Of a DNA stretch of 64,000 nt, positions 1 through 8,058 are shown piece after piece (the first letter of the stretch is position 1; each line of letters opens with the position of its first letter). The stretch is taken from NCBI GenBank assembly GCA_040112665.1, contig CP157796.1:250813-314812 (forward strand). Direction: 5' to 3'. The position numbers and the translations under genes were made by a program. A model generated the notes under the pieces. That model was not told the origin of the DNA. It saw only the letters and a program-made list of their open reading frames with translations, and made no database searches. The stretch comes from Oceanicaulis sp. Its GTDB lineage: Bacteria; Pseudomonadota; Alphaproteobacteria; Caulobacterales; Maricaulaceae.

Positions 1-569
1 AACGAAGCGATGATCGCGCCGATCTCCGCGTCTCCGGTCCAGCCCACGAGCCGGGTGGCGATGTTGCCCAGGATCGAGCCGCCGACGAACGTCGCCCACC
101 ACCAGCCCAGATGCGCGCCGCGCCCCTGCACGCCCGCACGCTTGCGCGATCTGGTCCAGATCTCGGACATGCCCAAATAGGGCATGAACAGCGAGGCGAT
201 CGGGATGAAGTACCAGCCCACGGCCCAGCCCGGCGACATGTCGGTCTGCTCGCCAGCGAGGCGCAGGTTCTTCATGGCGCGGAACGTGAACCGGCACACC
301 ATGACGATCGACGCGATGAACAGCGCGAGATAGGTCACCGCCAGCAGCAGGCTTACGAAATCCACCCCGTCGAGCAGTCCGTCGGGGACGAACCCGCCGG
401 CCATGATGTGATGAAGCGCGAGCGCGCCCGCGATCTTCACGACCGCGAGCGCAGCCGAGACGATCGCGAAGCAGATCAGAACGCGGCGGGCGACCACGAA
501 CAGGCCGGCAAGCGGCCGCGGCGCCTCAGACTGCGGCGCAGCCGTTCCCGCATCCATTCCGATCGCCAT
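1..569 (-). CDS. DUF4328-like membrane protein, C-terminus beyond the window
   Basis: The reading frame is open from an ATG at 569 to the left edge, about 189 codons, so the 3' end is missing. A purine-rich AGAGGGGGA lies four bases before the start. Four hydrophobic segments are visible, near residues 22-50, 60-85, 100-123 and 145-165. The third contains GWAVGWYFIPIASLFMPY, followed by a Trp-rich stretch (GWWWA), which matches the DUF4328 pattern as I know it. The family has no known biochemical role; an inner-membrane location is the only inference offered. It is divergent from the glycosyltransferase at 722. The 150-bp space between them holds a perfect hairpin (CGCAAGGC/GCCTTGCG, 644-662) of unknown purpose. 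Confidence 0.7.
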   Translation of the reverse strand, partial: MAIGMDAGTAAPQSEAPRPLAGLFVVARRVLICFAIVSAALAVVKIAGALALHHIMAGGFVPDGLLDGVDFVSLLLAVTYLALFIASIVMVCRFTFRAMKNLRLAGEQTDMSPGWAVGWYFIPIASLFMPYLGMSEIWTRSRKRAGVQGRGAHLGWWWATFVGGSILGNIATRLVGWTGDAEIGAIIAS

Positions 570-721
570 CGCGTCCCCCTCTTTAACCGTGACAGCTTAG
601 GGCGGTTTTTCTTTCAGGGGCAAGGCGCGCCGCCCCCGCAGCGCGCAAGGCTTCGCCTTGCGGCGGAAACACGCTAAAGAGCCCGCCAACGCGTTATTTC
701 CTATCAAGCCGGAGCCTTGTA

Positions 722-1816
722 ATGGACGAGAGCGCCCCGCTGCGCATCATGCTGGTCACCGACGCCTGGGAGCCCCAGGTGAACGGCGTCGTGCGCACCC
801 TGTCGCGCACCGTCGACGAGTGCCGGGAGATGGGGCACGAGGTGGAGGTCATCCATCCGGGCCTGGGCTTCCGCACCTTCCCGCTGCCGACCTATCCCGA
901 GATCAAGATGGCGATCGGCGCGCGCGAGGAGATCGAGCGGCGCTTCAAGGAGTTCGAGCCCGAGGCGATCCACATCTCGACCGAAGGCACGCTGGGCCAG
1001 GCGGCCCGGGCGATCTGCCTGAAATGGAAGCTCCCCTTCACGACGAGCTACCACACCAAGTTTCCCGAATACGTGCACGCGCGCTTCCCCTTCATCCCGC
1101 TCGAGGCGGGCTACTGGTTCATGCGCCGCTTCCACAATTCGGGTAACCGGCTGATGGTCGCCACGCCCTCGATGCGCGACCACCTTCAGAAGAAGGGCTT
1201 CAACAACATCACCGCCTGGGCGCGCGGCGTGGACGTGGAGCTGTTCCACCCTGACAAGCGCCATATGGGCGGCCAGTCGGTCTATGAGGGGATGGAAGGC
1301 CCGATCTTCGTCTATGTCGGCCGCGTCGCGGTGGAAAAGAACATCGAGGCCTTCCTGAAGACCGACCTGCCGGGCACCAAGGTGGTGGTCGGTCCCGGCC
1401 CTCAACTCGAGGAACTGAAGAAGAAATATCCCGAGGTGAAGTTCCTGGGCTCCAAGTCCGGCGTCGAGCTGGCGCGCCATTTCGCGGACGCCGACTGCAT
1501 GGTCTTCCCCAGCTTCACCGACACGTTCGGCCTGGTGATCCTTGAATCCATGGCGACCGGAACGCCGGTGGCGGCCTATGTCGCGGACGGACCGAAGGAC
1601 ATCATACCCGGCTCGAACGCCGGCGCGGTCAATGACGACCTCCGGACCGCCTGCCTTGAAGCGCTGGAGATGAAGCGCGAGGACTGCCGCACCTATGCCG
1701 AAGGCTATTCCTGGCGGTCCTGCGCGGAAGAGTTCGTGCGCAATCTCAAGCCCCAGCCCCGGCCAGAACGCCGGCGCTTCTGGCGCCGCCTGCGGCGGCT
1801 CGGCCGGCGCGGCTAG
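722..1816 (+). CDS. GT4-family (group 1) glycosyltransferase
   Basis: This 364-residue protein has the GT-B layout of retaining glycosyltransferases. The N-terminal acceptor domain begins with MLVTDAWEPQVNGVVRTL (residues 10-27), typical of the SqdX/mannosyltransferase-like branch. The nucleotide-sugar domain contains VYVGRVAVEKNIE and the FTDTFGLVILE segment near residues 262-273, the Ex7E region with Asp at the first acidic position, which is common in this branch. The C-terminus is very Arg-rich, suggesting contact with membrane phospholipid. The probable job is transfer of a hexose from a nucleotide sugar to a lipid or glycan acceptor at the cytoplasmic face. Donor and acceptor cannot be deduced. 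It is a single-gene unit closed by a strong terminator. Confidence 0.85.
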   Translation: MDESAPLRIMLVTDAWEPQVNGVVRTLSRTVDECREMGHEVEVIHPGLGFRTFPLPTYPEIKMAIGAREEIERRFKEFEPEAIHISTEGTLGQAARAICLKWKLPFTTSYHTKFPEYVHARFPFIPLEAGYWFMRRFHNSGNRLMVATPSMRDHLQKKGFNNITAWARGVDVELFHPDKRHMGGQSVYEGMEGPIFVYVGRVAVEKNIEAFLKTDLPGTKVVVGPGPQLEELKKKYPEVKFLGSKSGVELARHFADADCMVFPSFTDTFGLVILESMATGTPVAAYVADGPKDIIPGSNAGAVNDDLRTACLEALEMKREDCRTYAEGYSWRSCAEEFVRNLKPQPRPERRRFWRRLRRLGRRG

Positions 1817-1820
1817 AAAA

Positions 1821-1850
1821 AAGCCCCGGAGCGCCGCTCCGGGGCTTCTT
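1821..1850. terminator. Bidirectional rho-independent terminator
   Basis: A 12-13 bp perfect stem (AAGCCCCGGAGCG at 1821-1833 with CGCTCCGGGGCTT at 1835-1847) is preceded by an A run and followed by a T-rich run. It sits between the convergent glycosyltransferase and DUF4167 genes and can serve both. Confidence 0.9.
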
Positions 1851-1872
1851 TTTTCCTGAGGCCTCAGGCCGA

Positions 1873-2616
1873 TCAGGCCGCGGCGTCGCCTGAGCGGTCG
1901 TCGCCGGTGTCGGACTTGGGCTCGGCGGCCTTCAGCGCCTCTTCAGCCGCCGGGTCGGCGGCGCGGCGGCGGCGCGGCTTGGGCGCATCGCCGTCTTCAC
2001 CGTCGGCCTTCTTGCGGCGGCCGCGGCGCGGCTTGTCTTCGGACGCGCCGGCCTCTCGGGCGGCGTCGGCCTCGGGATCGACCACTTTCAGCGGATCGTC
2101 CGAACCGCTGTCGTCGGACTGGCCCTGAGCCTGGTCGTCGTCGCGGCGGCGGCGGCCCCGGCGGTTGCGATTGCGGCTGTTGTCGTCGTCCTGACCGTCG
2201 CGCGCATCGGCGTGCTCGGGCTGACGGTCCTGGCCGGAGCGATCGTCGCTGCGGTCCTCGCCACGCCCGCCGCGATCACCCCGATCGCCGCGCCGGTCGT
2301 CACCGCGCTCGCCCCGGTCGTCACGCCGGTCATTACGATCCTGACGGTCGTCGCGGCCGCCTTGATCGGAATCCTGGGCGTTTTCGTCGCGCTTGGGCTG
2401 ATTGGCCTGCACGATGCGCAAGTAATGCTCGGCGTGCTGATAGTAATTCTCGGCCATGACCCGGTCGCCGGACGAACTGGCGTCGCGGGCGAGCTGCATG
2501 TACTTGTCGTAAATGTGCGAGGCGTTGCCCCGGACTTTCACATCCGGCCCGTTGCTTTCGAACGTCCGGTTATTGTTGTTGCCGGGCTTGCGCCCGCGTC
2601 CGCGTTGCCGCTTCAT
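1873..2616 (-). CDS. DUF4167 domain protein with long Arg/Asp/Gly-rich tail
   Basis: The 247-residue protein starts at MKRQRGRGRKPG (ATG 2616). The frame is open further upstream, but the conserved part starts here. Residues 10-80 form the DUF4167 module: FESNGPDVKVRGNAS, then IYDKYMQLARDASSSGD and YYQHAEHYLRI. The remaining two thirds are low-complexity Arg/Asp/Gly/Gln repeats followed by Lys/Arg-Ala-rich sequence, almost certainly disordered and plausibly RNA-binding. The domain is a conserved alphaproteobacterial family of unknown function, usually found just after prfA-prmC, as here. The basic RGG-like head and neighbouring translation-termination genes suggest a ribosome- or RNA-associated role, which is inference. 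The low-complexity tail produces long false antisense frames. Confidence 0.85.
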   Translation of the reverse strand: MKRQRGRGRKPGNNNNRTFESNGPDVKVRGNASHIYDKYMQLARDASSSGDRVMAENYYQHAEHYLRIVQANQPKRDENAQDSDQGGRDDRQDRNDRRDDRGERGDDRRGDRGDRGGRGEDRSDDRSGQDRQPEHADARDGQDDDNSRNRNRRGRRRRDDDQAQGQSDDSGSDDPLKVVDPEADAAREAGASEDKPRRGRRKKADGEDGDAPKPRRRRAADPAAEEALKAAEPKSDTGDDRSGDAAA

Positions 2617-2910
2617 GCCTGAAACCTGATCTCTTCGGGCGGTTTTCGTTCGTCCGGCGCTCTTCGCCGGCGCTAAGTGGGCTTTTGCGCGCCCGCCCGG
2701 CGGATAACCGCTCGGGTCCTGCAAGATCGTCGCGCCTGAAACTCCGGCGTTTGTCTTGCGTCGCGTGTGGGCCTTGTCGTCCCCGGCGAGGATCCGCCAC
2801 TAATCGCGGTCACCCCGGTCTCGATCCAGAACGCTTCGAGGACGGGCGCACCCTAGACGCATCCGGCGAGCGATTCCAAGCCCTTTCTGCATGAAAACGC
2901 GCAAGGCGGC

Positions 2911-3753
2911 TTATCGGCGCGTTATAACCACCGCCCTGTCCCGACCGGCGAGGTCGCGCATCAGCTCCGCCCGCCAGCCTGCGTTCCGCGCCAGCGTCGT
3001 CGCCGCCTCGCCCTGGTCGTAGCCGATCTCGAACACGGCGGTTCCGCCCGGCGTCAGAAGCCGCCTGGCCTCTTCGAAAAGGTGCGGATAGGGCCCCAGC
3101 CCGTCCGCCCCGCCGTCGAGGGCCAGGTGCGGCTCATGATCCCTCACCTCGGGCTCGAGCGTGCCGATCACGCCTGTGGCGATATAGGGCGGGTTGCAGA
3201 CCAGAAGATCGAACGGTCCGTCCACGCCGTCCGCCCAGCTTGTTTCAACGAAGCTGACGCGGCCCGAAAGCCCGTTCATCGCCGCGTTCTCCCGCGCCAC
3301 GGCGAGCGCGGCGGCGGAGAGGTCGGTGGCCACCCCGCTCGCGTTCGGCAACTCGCTCAGCAGCGCCAGCACGATCGCGCCCGAGCCGGTGGCGACGTCC
3401 AGAACGCGCACCGGCGCGGACCGGTCGGGCACGGCGCCCAGCGCGGCTTCGACGATGGTTTCAGTGTCCGCCCGCGGGGTGAGCACGTCCGCGGTCACCT
3501 TCAGATCCAGCGTCCAGAACCCGACCGTACCGAGGATCTGAGACAGCGGCTCGCGCCGTTCACGGCGTGCGATGAGCGCCTCGAACGTCGCGGCTTCTTC
3601 GGCGGGGGCGGTTTCGTGCATCTGCGTGATCAGCGCCGTCTGGCCGAGCCCGCCGGCATGGGCGAGCAGGCGGCGGGCGTCATCGCGCGCGTCCTCGACC
3701 CCGGCGGCCGCGAGCCGCCGGGCCGCTTCGGCGATGAGGTCGGACCGCCTCAG
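2911..3753 (-). CDS. prmC: Release factor glutamine methyltransferase PrmC, probable CTG start
   Basis: PrmC N5-methylates the Gln of the GGQ motif in RF1/RF2 using S-adenosylmethionine. The SAM site DVATGSGAI and the catalytic NPPY (about residues 187-190) are present. The first ATG, at 3621, would remove most of the helical N-terminal substrate-binding domain, yet the frame upstream reads like a PrmC N-terminus ([20 protein letters not shown]). No in-frame ATG, GTG or TTG precedes it. The best start is a CTG at 3753 whose last two bases overlap the prfA stop, with GGAAGAGG just ahead. That gives 280 residues, the usual family size. It is translationally coupled to prfA, its substrate gene. 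The start remains inferred. Confidence 0.85.
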   Translation of the reverse strand: MRRSDLIAEAARRLAAAGVEDARDDARRLLAHAGGLGQTALITQMHETAPAEEAATFEALIARRERREPLSQILGTVGFWTLDLKVTADVLTPRADTETIVEAALGAVPDRSAPVRVLDVATGSGAIVLALLSELPNASGVATDLSAAALAVARENAAMNGLSGRVSFVETSWADGVDGPFDLLVCNPPYIATGVIGTLEPEVRDHEPHLALDGGADGLGPYPHLFEEARRLLTPGGTAVFEIGYDQGEAATTLARNAGWRAELMRDLAGRDRAVVITRR

Positions 3754-4823
3754 GCCTCTTCCATCGCCGCGAGCCTGGCGGCCTGGTCTTCGGCGATGAG
3801 CGCGTCGATCACCTCGTCCAGCGCTTCGCCGGAGAGGATCTCGTCGAGCTTGTAGAGGGTGAGGTTGATGCGGTGATCGCTCACCCGGCCCTGCGGGAAG
3901 TTATAGGTGCGGATGCGTTCGGAGCGGTCGCCCGAGCCCACCTGGCCCTTGCGCTCGGCGGCGCGGGCGGCGTCCTTCTCGCTGCGCTCCTTTTCGTAGA
4001 GGCGCGCCTTGAGCACTTCCATCGCGATGGCGCGGTTCTGGTGCTGGGACTTCTCCGAGCTGACCACCACGATACCGGTGGGCAGGTGGGTCATGCGCAC
4101 GGCGGATTCGGTCTTGTTGACGTGCTGACCGCCCGCGCCGGAGGCCCGCATGGTGTCGATGCGGATGTCCTCGTCGCGGATCTGGATGTCGACGTCCTCC
4201 GGCGCGGGCAGGATCGCCACGGTCGCCGCGGAGGTGTGAATCCGGCCGCCTGATTCGGTGACCGGCACGCGCTGGACCCGGTGCACGCCGGATTCCCATT
4301 TGAGCTTGCCGAACACCCCGCCGCCGTTCACTGCGGCGACGATCTCCTTGTAGCCGCCGACCTCGGCCTCGCTCGCCTCGACGATCTCGACCTTCCAGCC
4401 GCGATTGGACGCGTAGCGCTCGTACATGCGGAACAGGTCGCCGGCGAACAGGGCGGCTTCGTCCCCGCCCGTGCCGGCGCGAATCTCCAGCATGACCGAG
4501 GCGTCGTCGTCCTTGTCCTTGGGGATGAGCAGAAGCTGCAGCTCGCGTTCGAGCGCAGGCACGCGCTTTTTCAGGCTCGCGCGCTCTTCTTCGGCGAGGG
4601 CGACCATGTCGCGATCCTCGCCGTCCTCGATGATCTGGTCGGCCTCGGCGAGGTCGGCGCGCGCGGTCTTCAGCTCGCGCGCCTTATCGGCGACCTTCTT
4701 GAGGTCGGCGTGTTCCTTGGACAGTTTGACGATCTCGTCAGGGTCCGAAGCGGACCCCAGACGGGCCTCGACCTGGTCGAACCGGTCGATCACCTGATCG
4801 AGCTTTGCGTTCTGGATAGCCAT
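3750..4823 (-). CDS. prfA: Peptide chain release factor 1
   Basis: RF1 recognises UAG/UAA in the ribosomal A site and triggers peptidyl-tRNA hydrolysis. The 357-residue length is normal. The anticodon-like PVT tripeptide is at residues 187-189 in RVPVTE, and the peptidyl-transferase GGQ motif is at 231-233 within [16 protein letters not shown]. The start ATG at 4823 gives the expected N-terminus ([21 protein letters not shown]). The gene is the first of a minus-strand set prfA-prmC-DUF4167. In many alphaproteobacteria ptsP and lysC lie directly upstream; here they are about 53 kb away on the same strand (58.1-61.8 kb). Confidence 0.97.
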   Translation of the reverse strand: MAIQNAKLDQVIDRFDQVEARLGSASDPDEIVKLSKEHADLKKVADKARELKTARADLAEADQIIEDGEDRDMVALAEEERASLKKRVPALERELQLLLIPKDKDDDASVMLEIRAGTGGDEAALFAGDLFRMYERYASNRGWKVEIVEASEAEVGGYKEIVAAVNGGGVFGKLKWESGVHRVQRVPVTESGGRIHTSAATVAILPAPEDVDIQIRDEDIRIDTMRASGAGGQHVNKTESAVRMTHLPTGIVVVSSEKSQHQNRAIAMEVLKARLYEKERSEKDAARAAERKGQVGSGDRSERIRTYNFPQGRVSDHRINLTLYKLDEILSGEALDEVIDALIAEDQAARLAAMEEA

Positions 4824-4923
4824 GCCCGCTCAGTTACGCGCGGGCGCGACGTTTGGAAAGGGGGCGCGGCTGCGGGGGCGGCGGCCCGTTCAAGCTTCGC
4901 ACCGCCTGTGGCATACTGAAGAT

Positions 4924-5217
4924 ATGACGCGACAGGAAACGATCGAGCGCTTGAAGCGCCTGAAACCTTTCTTTGAGGAGAAGGGCGTAAGGCGCGTGCG
5001 CTTTTTCGGCTCTCACGCCCGTGACGAGGCGGGTCCGGACAGCGATCTCGATCTGATCGTCGAATTCGAACCGGGCCGGACGCCGGATCTGTGGAGCTTT
5101 GTAGGGATCGGGCTCGAACTCGGCGACAAGCTCGGCGTCGAGGTCGACCTGTTCACGCCCGACAGCCTGCATCCGCTTCTTAAAGACAAGATCGAGGGCG
5201 CGGCGATTGAAGCCTGA
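4924..5217 (+). CDS. mntA: MntA-type minimal nucleotidyltransferase antitoxin
   Basis: This 97-residue protein belongs to the minimal nucleotidyltransferase family. The signature GS-x10-D-x-D is complete: G29-S30 and D41-L-D43, in FFGSHARDEAGPDSDLDLIV. A further acidic position lies in VEVDLF. In characterised MntA-HepT systems the antitoxin transfers AMP groups onto a tyrosine of the HepT RNase and inactivates it. The downstream gene overlaps by 11 bases and encodes exactly that partner. The ATG at 4924 lies about 100 bp from the divergent prfA start, so the promoter must be in this short gap. Chromosomal location among housekeeping genes with no mobile genes beside it suggests a stable resident module. 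Confidence 0.88.
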   Translation: MTRQETIERLKRLKPFFEEKGVRRVRFFGSHARDEAGPDSDLDLIVEFEPGRTPDLWSFVGIGLELGDKLGVEVDLFTPDSLHPLLKDKIEGAAIEA

Positions 5218-5560
5218 GAAGGATTGGCGGGTCTATGTCTACGACATGGCGACCTATGCGCGGCACGCACGGAGCCATGTCGCAGGGTACGACCGCGCGC
5301 GCTTCGACGGCGATCTCAAAACCATACATGCGGTCACGCGCTGTATTGAAATCGTCGGCGAGGCGGCCAATCGGGTTCCTGAAGACGTGAAGGCGAGAGC
5401 GCCCGGCGTGCCCTGGCGCCGTATCATCGCGACCAGAAACGTGGTCGCACACGCCTACGGTGACGTCTCGCTGGACGTGATCTGGAGCCTTGTGAGCGAC
5501 GGGCTGCTCGAAGACCTGGAACACGAGATGCGCGCCCTACTGGACGCACCCCCGCGCTGA
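5207..5560 (+). CDS. hepT: HepT-like (DUF86) ribonuclease toxin
   Basis: The 117-residue all-helical protein carries the HEPN RNase motif R-x4-H-x-Y at R77-NVVA-H82-A-Y84. This motif defines HepT nucleases, and its tyrosine is the AMPylation target in studied systems. The start is a TTG at 5207 that overlaps the end of mntA by 11 bases. The next ATG, at 5246, would delete the conserved DWRVYVYDM leader, so TTG is preferred. Overlap and order (antitoxin first) imply co-translation. All catalytic residues of both partners are intact, so the pair looks active. RNA target and physiological trigger cannot be read from sequence. Confidence 0.88.
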   Translation: MKPEKDWRVYVYDMATYARHARSHVAGYDRARFDGDLKTIHAVTRCIEIVGEAANRVPEDVKARAPGVPWRRIIATRNVVAHAYGDVSLDVIWSLVSDGLLEDLEHEMRALLDAPPR

Positions 5561-5566
5561 CCCGCC

Positions 5567-5644
5567 CTATTTCTTCGACAGTACGGCGAAGCCGATGACG
5601 GGGGCGATCAGGATCCAGATCCAGAGAAAGAAACCGGCGGTCAT
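5567..5644 (-). CDS. 25-residue single-span membrane peptide
   Basis: The short frame reads MTAGFFLWIWILIAPVIGFA followed by VLSKK and a stop. It is one hydrophobic helix with a positively charged C-terminus, which suggests a small inner-membrane protein with its tail in the cytoplasm. A strong ribosome-binding site (AAAGGAG, six bases before the ATG) supports translation. An imperfect hairpin with a 9-bp outer stem (5655-5691) ends on this ribosome-binding site, so initiation could be controlled by RNA structure. It follows the LOG-family gene in the same direction, 90 bp downstream. I do not recognise a family. Low-complexity and length make homology searches weak; conservation in relatives would be the real test. 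Confidence 0.55.
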   Translation of the reverse strand: MTAGFFLWIWILIAPVIGFAVLSKK

Positions 5645-5654
5645 GGGGGACTCC

Positions 5655-5691
5655 TTTGCGGGGCTGCTGGTTCGAAGAACCGCCCCGCAAA
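5655..5691 (-). promoter_or_regulatory. Hairpin in the leader of the 25-residue peptide gene
   Basis: TTTGCGGGG (5655-5663) pairs with CCCCGCAAA (5683-5691), and GGTTC (5669-5673) pairs with GAACC (5677-5681) inside. On the minus-strand transcript the second arm ends in GCAAAG, which is also the beginning of the AAAGGAG ribosome-binding site. It may mask initiation or end transcription from the LOG gene; there is no clear U tract. Confidence 0.45.
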
Positions 5692-5736
5692 GGCTTTGTT
5701 CCGGGCCTCTCGCAAGGCCCTGAAAGGGCTCGACCC

Positions 5737-6324
5737 TCAGGTCTGCGCGCGCGAGAGCGTGGCGATCGTTCCGGGAAATTCGTAGGCCTCGAGCGCGTCG
5801 ATCACCGCTTCAGGGGTGGCGCCGACCTTCAGCATGTCGCGGTGCTTTTGCTCCACGAAGCCCTCCCCGCGCATGGTGTCGAGGAAGCTCAGGAGCCCGT
5901 CGTAATAGCCTTCGACGTTGAGCACGCCGACCGGCTTTTCGTGACGGCCCAGCTGGGACCAGGTCCAGACCTCGAACAGCTCCTCCATCGTGCCCAGCCC
6001 GCCGGGCATGGCGATGAAGGCCTCGCTCTCCTCGGCCATCATCAGCTTTCTTTCGTGCATGGAGCTGACAATGCGCATGTCGGGCACGCGCGGATGGGCG
6101 ATCTCTTTCTGATGAAGGAAGTCGGGGATGACGCCGGTCACCTGACCGCCCGCATCCACGCAGGCGTCGGCGAGCACGCCCATCAGCCCGACCTGCCCGC
6201 CGCCATAGACCAGGCGGATATTCTGTTCAGCCAGCGTGCGGCCCATGGCCTGAGCCGCTTCGCGGTAGGAGGGAGCGGCGCCGGTGTTGGAGCCGCAATA
6301 GACGCAAATCGATGTGAGTTTCAT
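5737..6324 (-). CDS. LOG family (TIGR00730) protein, nucleotide phosphoribohydrolase
   Basis: The 195-residue Rossmann-fold protein has the LOG signature PGGLGTMEE at residues 107-115, preceded by the conserved ERK (91-93), and a glycine-rich VYGGGQVGLMG at 39-49. Members hydrolyse N6-modified or plain nucleoside 5'-monophosphates to base plus ribose 5-phosphate. In plants and some bacteria this releases cytokinins. In most bacteria the physiological substrate is not settled, and AMP is a plausible one. It is cytoplasmic and monocistronic-looking, 91 bp downstream of the glycosyltransferase on the same strand. A separate dedicated AMP nucleosidase is encoded at 36.8 kb. Confidence 0.9.
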   Translation of the reverse strand: MKLTSICVYCGSNTGAAPSYREAAQAMGRTLAEQNIRLVYGGGQVGLMGVLADACVDAGGQVTGVIPDFLHQKEIAHPRVPDMRIVSSMHERKLMMAEESEAFIAMPGGLGTMEELFEVWTWSQLGRHEKPVGVLNVEGYYDGLLSFLDTMRGEGFVEQKHRDMLKVGATPEAVIDALEAYEFPGTIATLSRAQT

Positions 6325-6415
6325 AAGCTTCCGTATAAACCGCAGCGCGCCGGGCGCCGAGCCTCAATTCCGCAAGCCCGCTCCGCGTTCCGGCGATTGC
6401 GCAGCGCCGTGCAGA

Positions 6416-7228
6416 TCAGCCGCCGGTCAGCACCCGCCTCAACCCGACCGCGCCGTGCACCAGCGGCGCAATCAGCGCCGCCTGCAGCGGCCCGCCATGC
6501 TTTCTGAAATAGGTGACGAAGCTTTCCGCCTTCCAGCGTTCGACCTGGGCGCTGGAGACCTCTGAGGTGGCCCCGGCATGGGTGACGCTGACGCGCGGCT
6601 CGAAAACGACAGCCCCGCCCGCCTTCCGAGCGCGGGCGCACAGATCGATGTCCTCGACATGCAGGAAATAGTCCTCGTCGAACCCGCCCAGCGCCTGAAA
6701 TCCGGCACGCGTCATCAGCATCGCCGCGCCTGAGACCGTGGGGACCTCGACCGCGGTGCCGGGCAGCGGCTCGCGGGAGCGGTCGAAACCGCCAAGGCCT
6801 GCAAAGCTGCGCGAGGCGGAGAGGAATGTGAGCGCCCCGCGCCGGCCGCCGCGCTGCTCGACGCCCTCTTCATCGACCAGCCGCGCGCCGACGACCACAG
6901 GTTCGGGGAAGGCCGTCGCCGTTTCGGCCAGCCGCGCGATCGCGCCTTCGGGCAGGACGGCGTCAGGGTTGAGGAAGAGCAGGCAGGCGCCGGAGGCCGC
7001 GCGCGCGCCGATATTGCACCCTTTTGAAAAGCCGAGATTTTCGTTCGTGCGCACGATCTTCAGCCGCGGCTCGATGGCCGCGAGTTCGTCCATCCGGGTG
7101 CGGGTCTCGGGCGGGTTGTCGTGATCGACGAGGACCAGCTCGTCCGCCTCTGAAGCCAGCACCGAGGCGACCGCGTCGAACAGCACCGGCCCGGTCCGGT
7201 AGCTGACCATGACGACAGAGACGCTCAC
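6416..7228 (-). CDS. GT2-family glycosyltransferase, rhamnosyltransferase-like
   Basis: This 270-residue protein has the GT-A fold signature of family 2: N-terminal [18 protein letters not shown], then [14 protein letters not shown] and the acidic metal/nucleotide motif LFLNPDAVL. Later it shows the acceptor-side motif [22 protein letters not shown], which is typical of WbbL-like rhamnosyltransferases. The likely role is transfer of a deoxyhexose to a lipid-linked or surface glycan. Only weak hydrophobicity is present, so a peripheral membrane location is expected. The ATG at 7228 overlaps the yidD stop by four bases (ATGA), so it is translationally coupled behind yidD and probably expressed from the cysS side. 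Confidence 0.87.
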   Translation of the reverse strand: MSVSVVMVSYRTGPVLFDAVASVLASEADELVLVDHDNPPETRTRMDELAAIEPRLKIVRTNENLGFSKGCNIGARAASGACLLFLNPDAVLPEGAIARLAETATAFPEPVVVGARLVDEEGVEQRGGRRGALTFLSASRSFAGLGGFDRSREPLPGTAVEVPTVSGAAMLMTRAGFQALGGFDEDYFLHVEDIDLCARARKAGGAVVFEPRVSVTHAGATSEVSSAQVERWKAESFVTYFRKHGGPLQAALIAPLVHGAVGLRRVLTGG

Positions 7229-7557
7229 TGCTCGGGCTCGCGCGCATCTGTCAGCGCCGGGTCGATCGGCCGGGCGGGGCGTTCGCGGAAAGCCCAGATT
7301 TTCCAGAACGGCGCTGCGGTTCTGGGCCTTGCGGGATCATAGCCGTGGGTGCCGAACGGCCGGCAGCGCAGAATTCGTCCCGCCGCGAGCCAGCTTCCCC
7401 GCCACAGCCCCTGCGCACGCACGCAATCAGCCGCATAGGCCGAGCAGGTCGGCTCGTGCCGGCACCTCACGCCCAGCGCATAGAAGACCGGGGAGATCGC
7501 GTATTTGTACCCGGCGAGCAGAGCCAGGCCGAAGCGGGCGGGCAGGCGGTTGAGCAT
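7225..7557 (-). CDS. yidD: Membrane protein insertion efficiency factor YidD
   Basis: The 110-residue protein shows the YidD core: [10 protein letters not shown], then the cysteine-containing [15 protein letters not shown] and the C-terminal [15 protein letters not shown]. An amphipathic N-terminal helix ([17 protein letters not shown]) would dock to the inner membrane, where YidD assists YidC in insertion of membrane proteins. In many bacteria yidD sits in rpmH-rnpA-yidC; here it is instead between an Fe-S scaffold-like gene (20 bp upstream) and a glycosyltransferase (4-base overlap). The C-terminal 30 residues are a proline/arginine-rich extension after the conserved part. Confidence 0.92.
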   Translation of the reverse strand: MLNRLPARFGLALLAGYKYAISPVFYALGVRCRHEPTCSAYAADCVRAQGLWRGSWLAAGRILRCRPFGTHGYDPARPRTAAPFWKIWAFRERPARPIDPALTDAREPEQ

Positions 7558-7577
7558 GGGCGACCCTTTCGGCCCGC

Positions 7578-8027
7578 TTATCGCCCGCCGCTCGAAGCGC
7601 TGTCCACCGCGGCGCGCGCGAAGGCTTCCGCGGCGGCTTCAAACGCCAGCAGAATCGAGCCGTGACGCTGGCGATAGCTCGCCGCCGGCTGCAGCGCGGA
7701 GAGTTCGGAGAACCGGCCCTCGGGCGGCGGCGCGCCGTCCTTCAGCATGGCCTTGAGCCCGTCGCGCCCGGCCTCGATCTCCGCCCGGCTCGCGCCGATC
7801 GCGTTCCTGGCCAGCACGCTCGCGCTCGCCTGACCCAGCGCGCAGGCCTGGAGATCAAGCCCGATCTCCGCGATGGTCCCGTCAGCGCCGAGCCTGATGT
7901 CGACAACCAGCTCCGACCCGCAAATGCGCGAGGTCTTCGCAGCGCTGCCATGGGCCGAGGCGAGCCGGCCCAGATGCGGGATGTCGGCTGCGAGCTTCAG
8001 CACGTCGGAGGAATAGGCGTCGGTCAT
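7578..8027 (-). CDS. Fe-S cluster assembly scaffold-like (NifU/SufU-type) protein
   Basis: The 149-residue protein resembles the IscU/SufU N-terminal fold, with conserved Cys36 in [12 protein letters not shown] and Cys62 in [13 protein letters not shown]. These correspond to two of the three cluster-ligand cysteines of classical IscU. The third, normally near the C-terminus, is missing; the equivalent place reads [10 protein letters not shown]. Proteins with this pattern are common in alphaproteobacteria and are usually annotated as Fe-S scaffolds. Whether they bind a cluster is less certain. It lies 31 bp downstream of cysS and 20 bp upstream of yidD on the same strand. A role in cluster or zinc handling is inference from fold. 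Confidence 0.8.
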   Translation of the reverse strand: MTDAYSSDVLKLAADIPHLGRLASAHGSAAKTSRICGSELVVDIRLGADGTIAEIGLDLQACALGQASASVLARNAIGASRAEIEAGRDGLKAMLKDGAPPPEGRFSELSALQPAASYRQRHGSILLAFEAAAEAFARAAVDSASSGGR

Positions 8028-8058
8028 GGATCTTAGGTCCGCTCGCAGGCGGGCGATT

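Noticed and set aside
2212..2622. Hydrophobic frame that looks like a membrane protein opposite the DUF4167 gene
   Set aside because: It is the reverse reading of an Arg/Asp/Gly-rich low-complexity tail, which produces Val/Ala/Ile-rich antisense codons.
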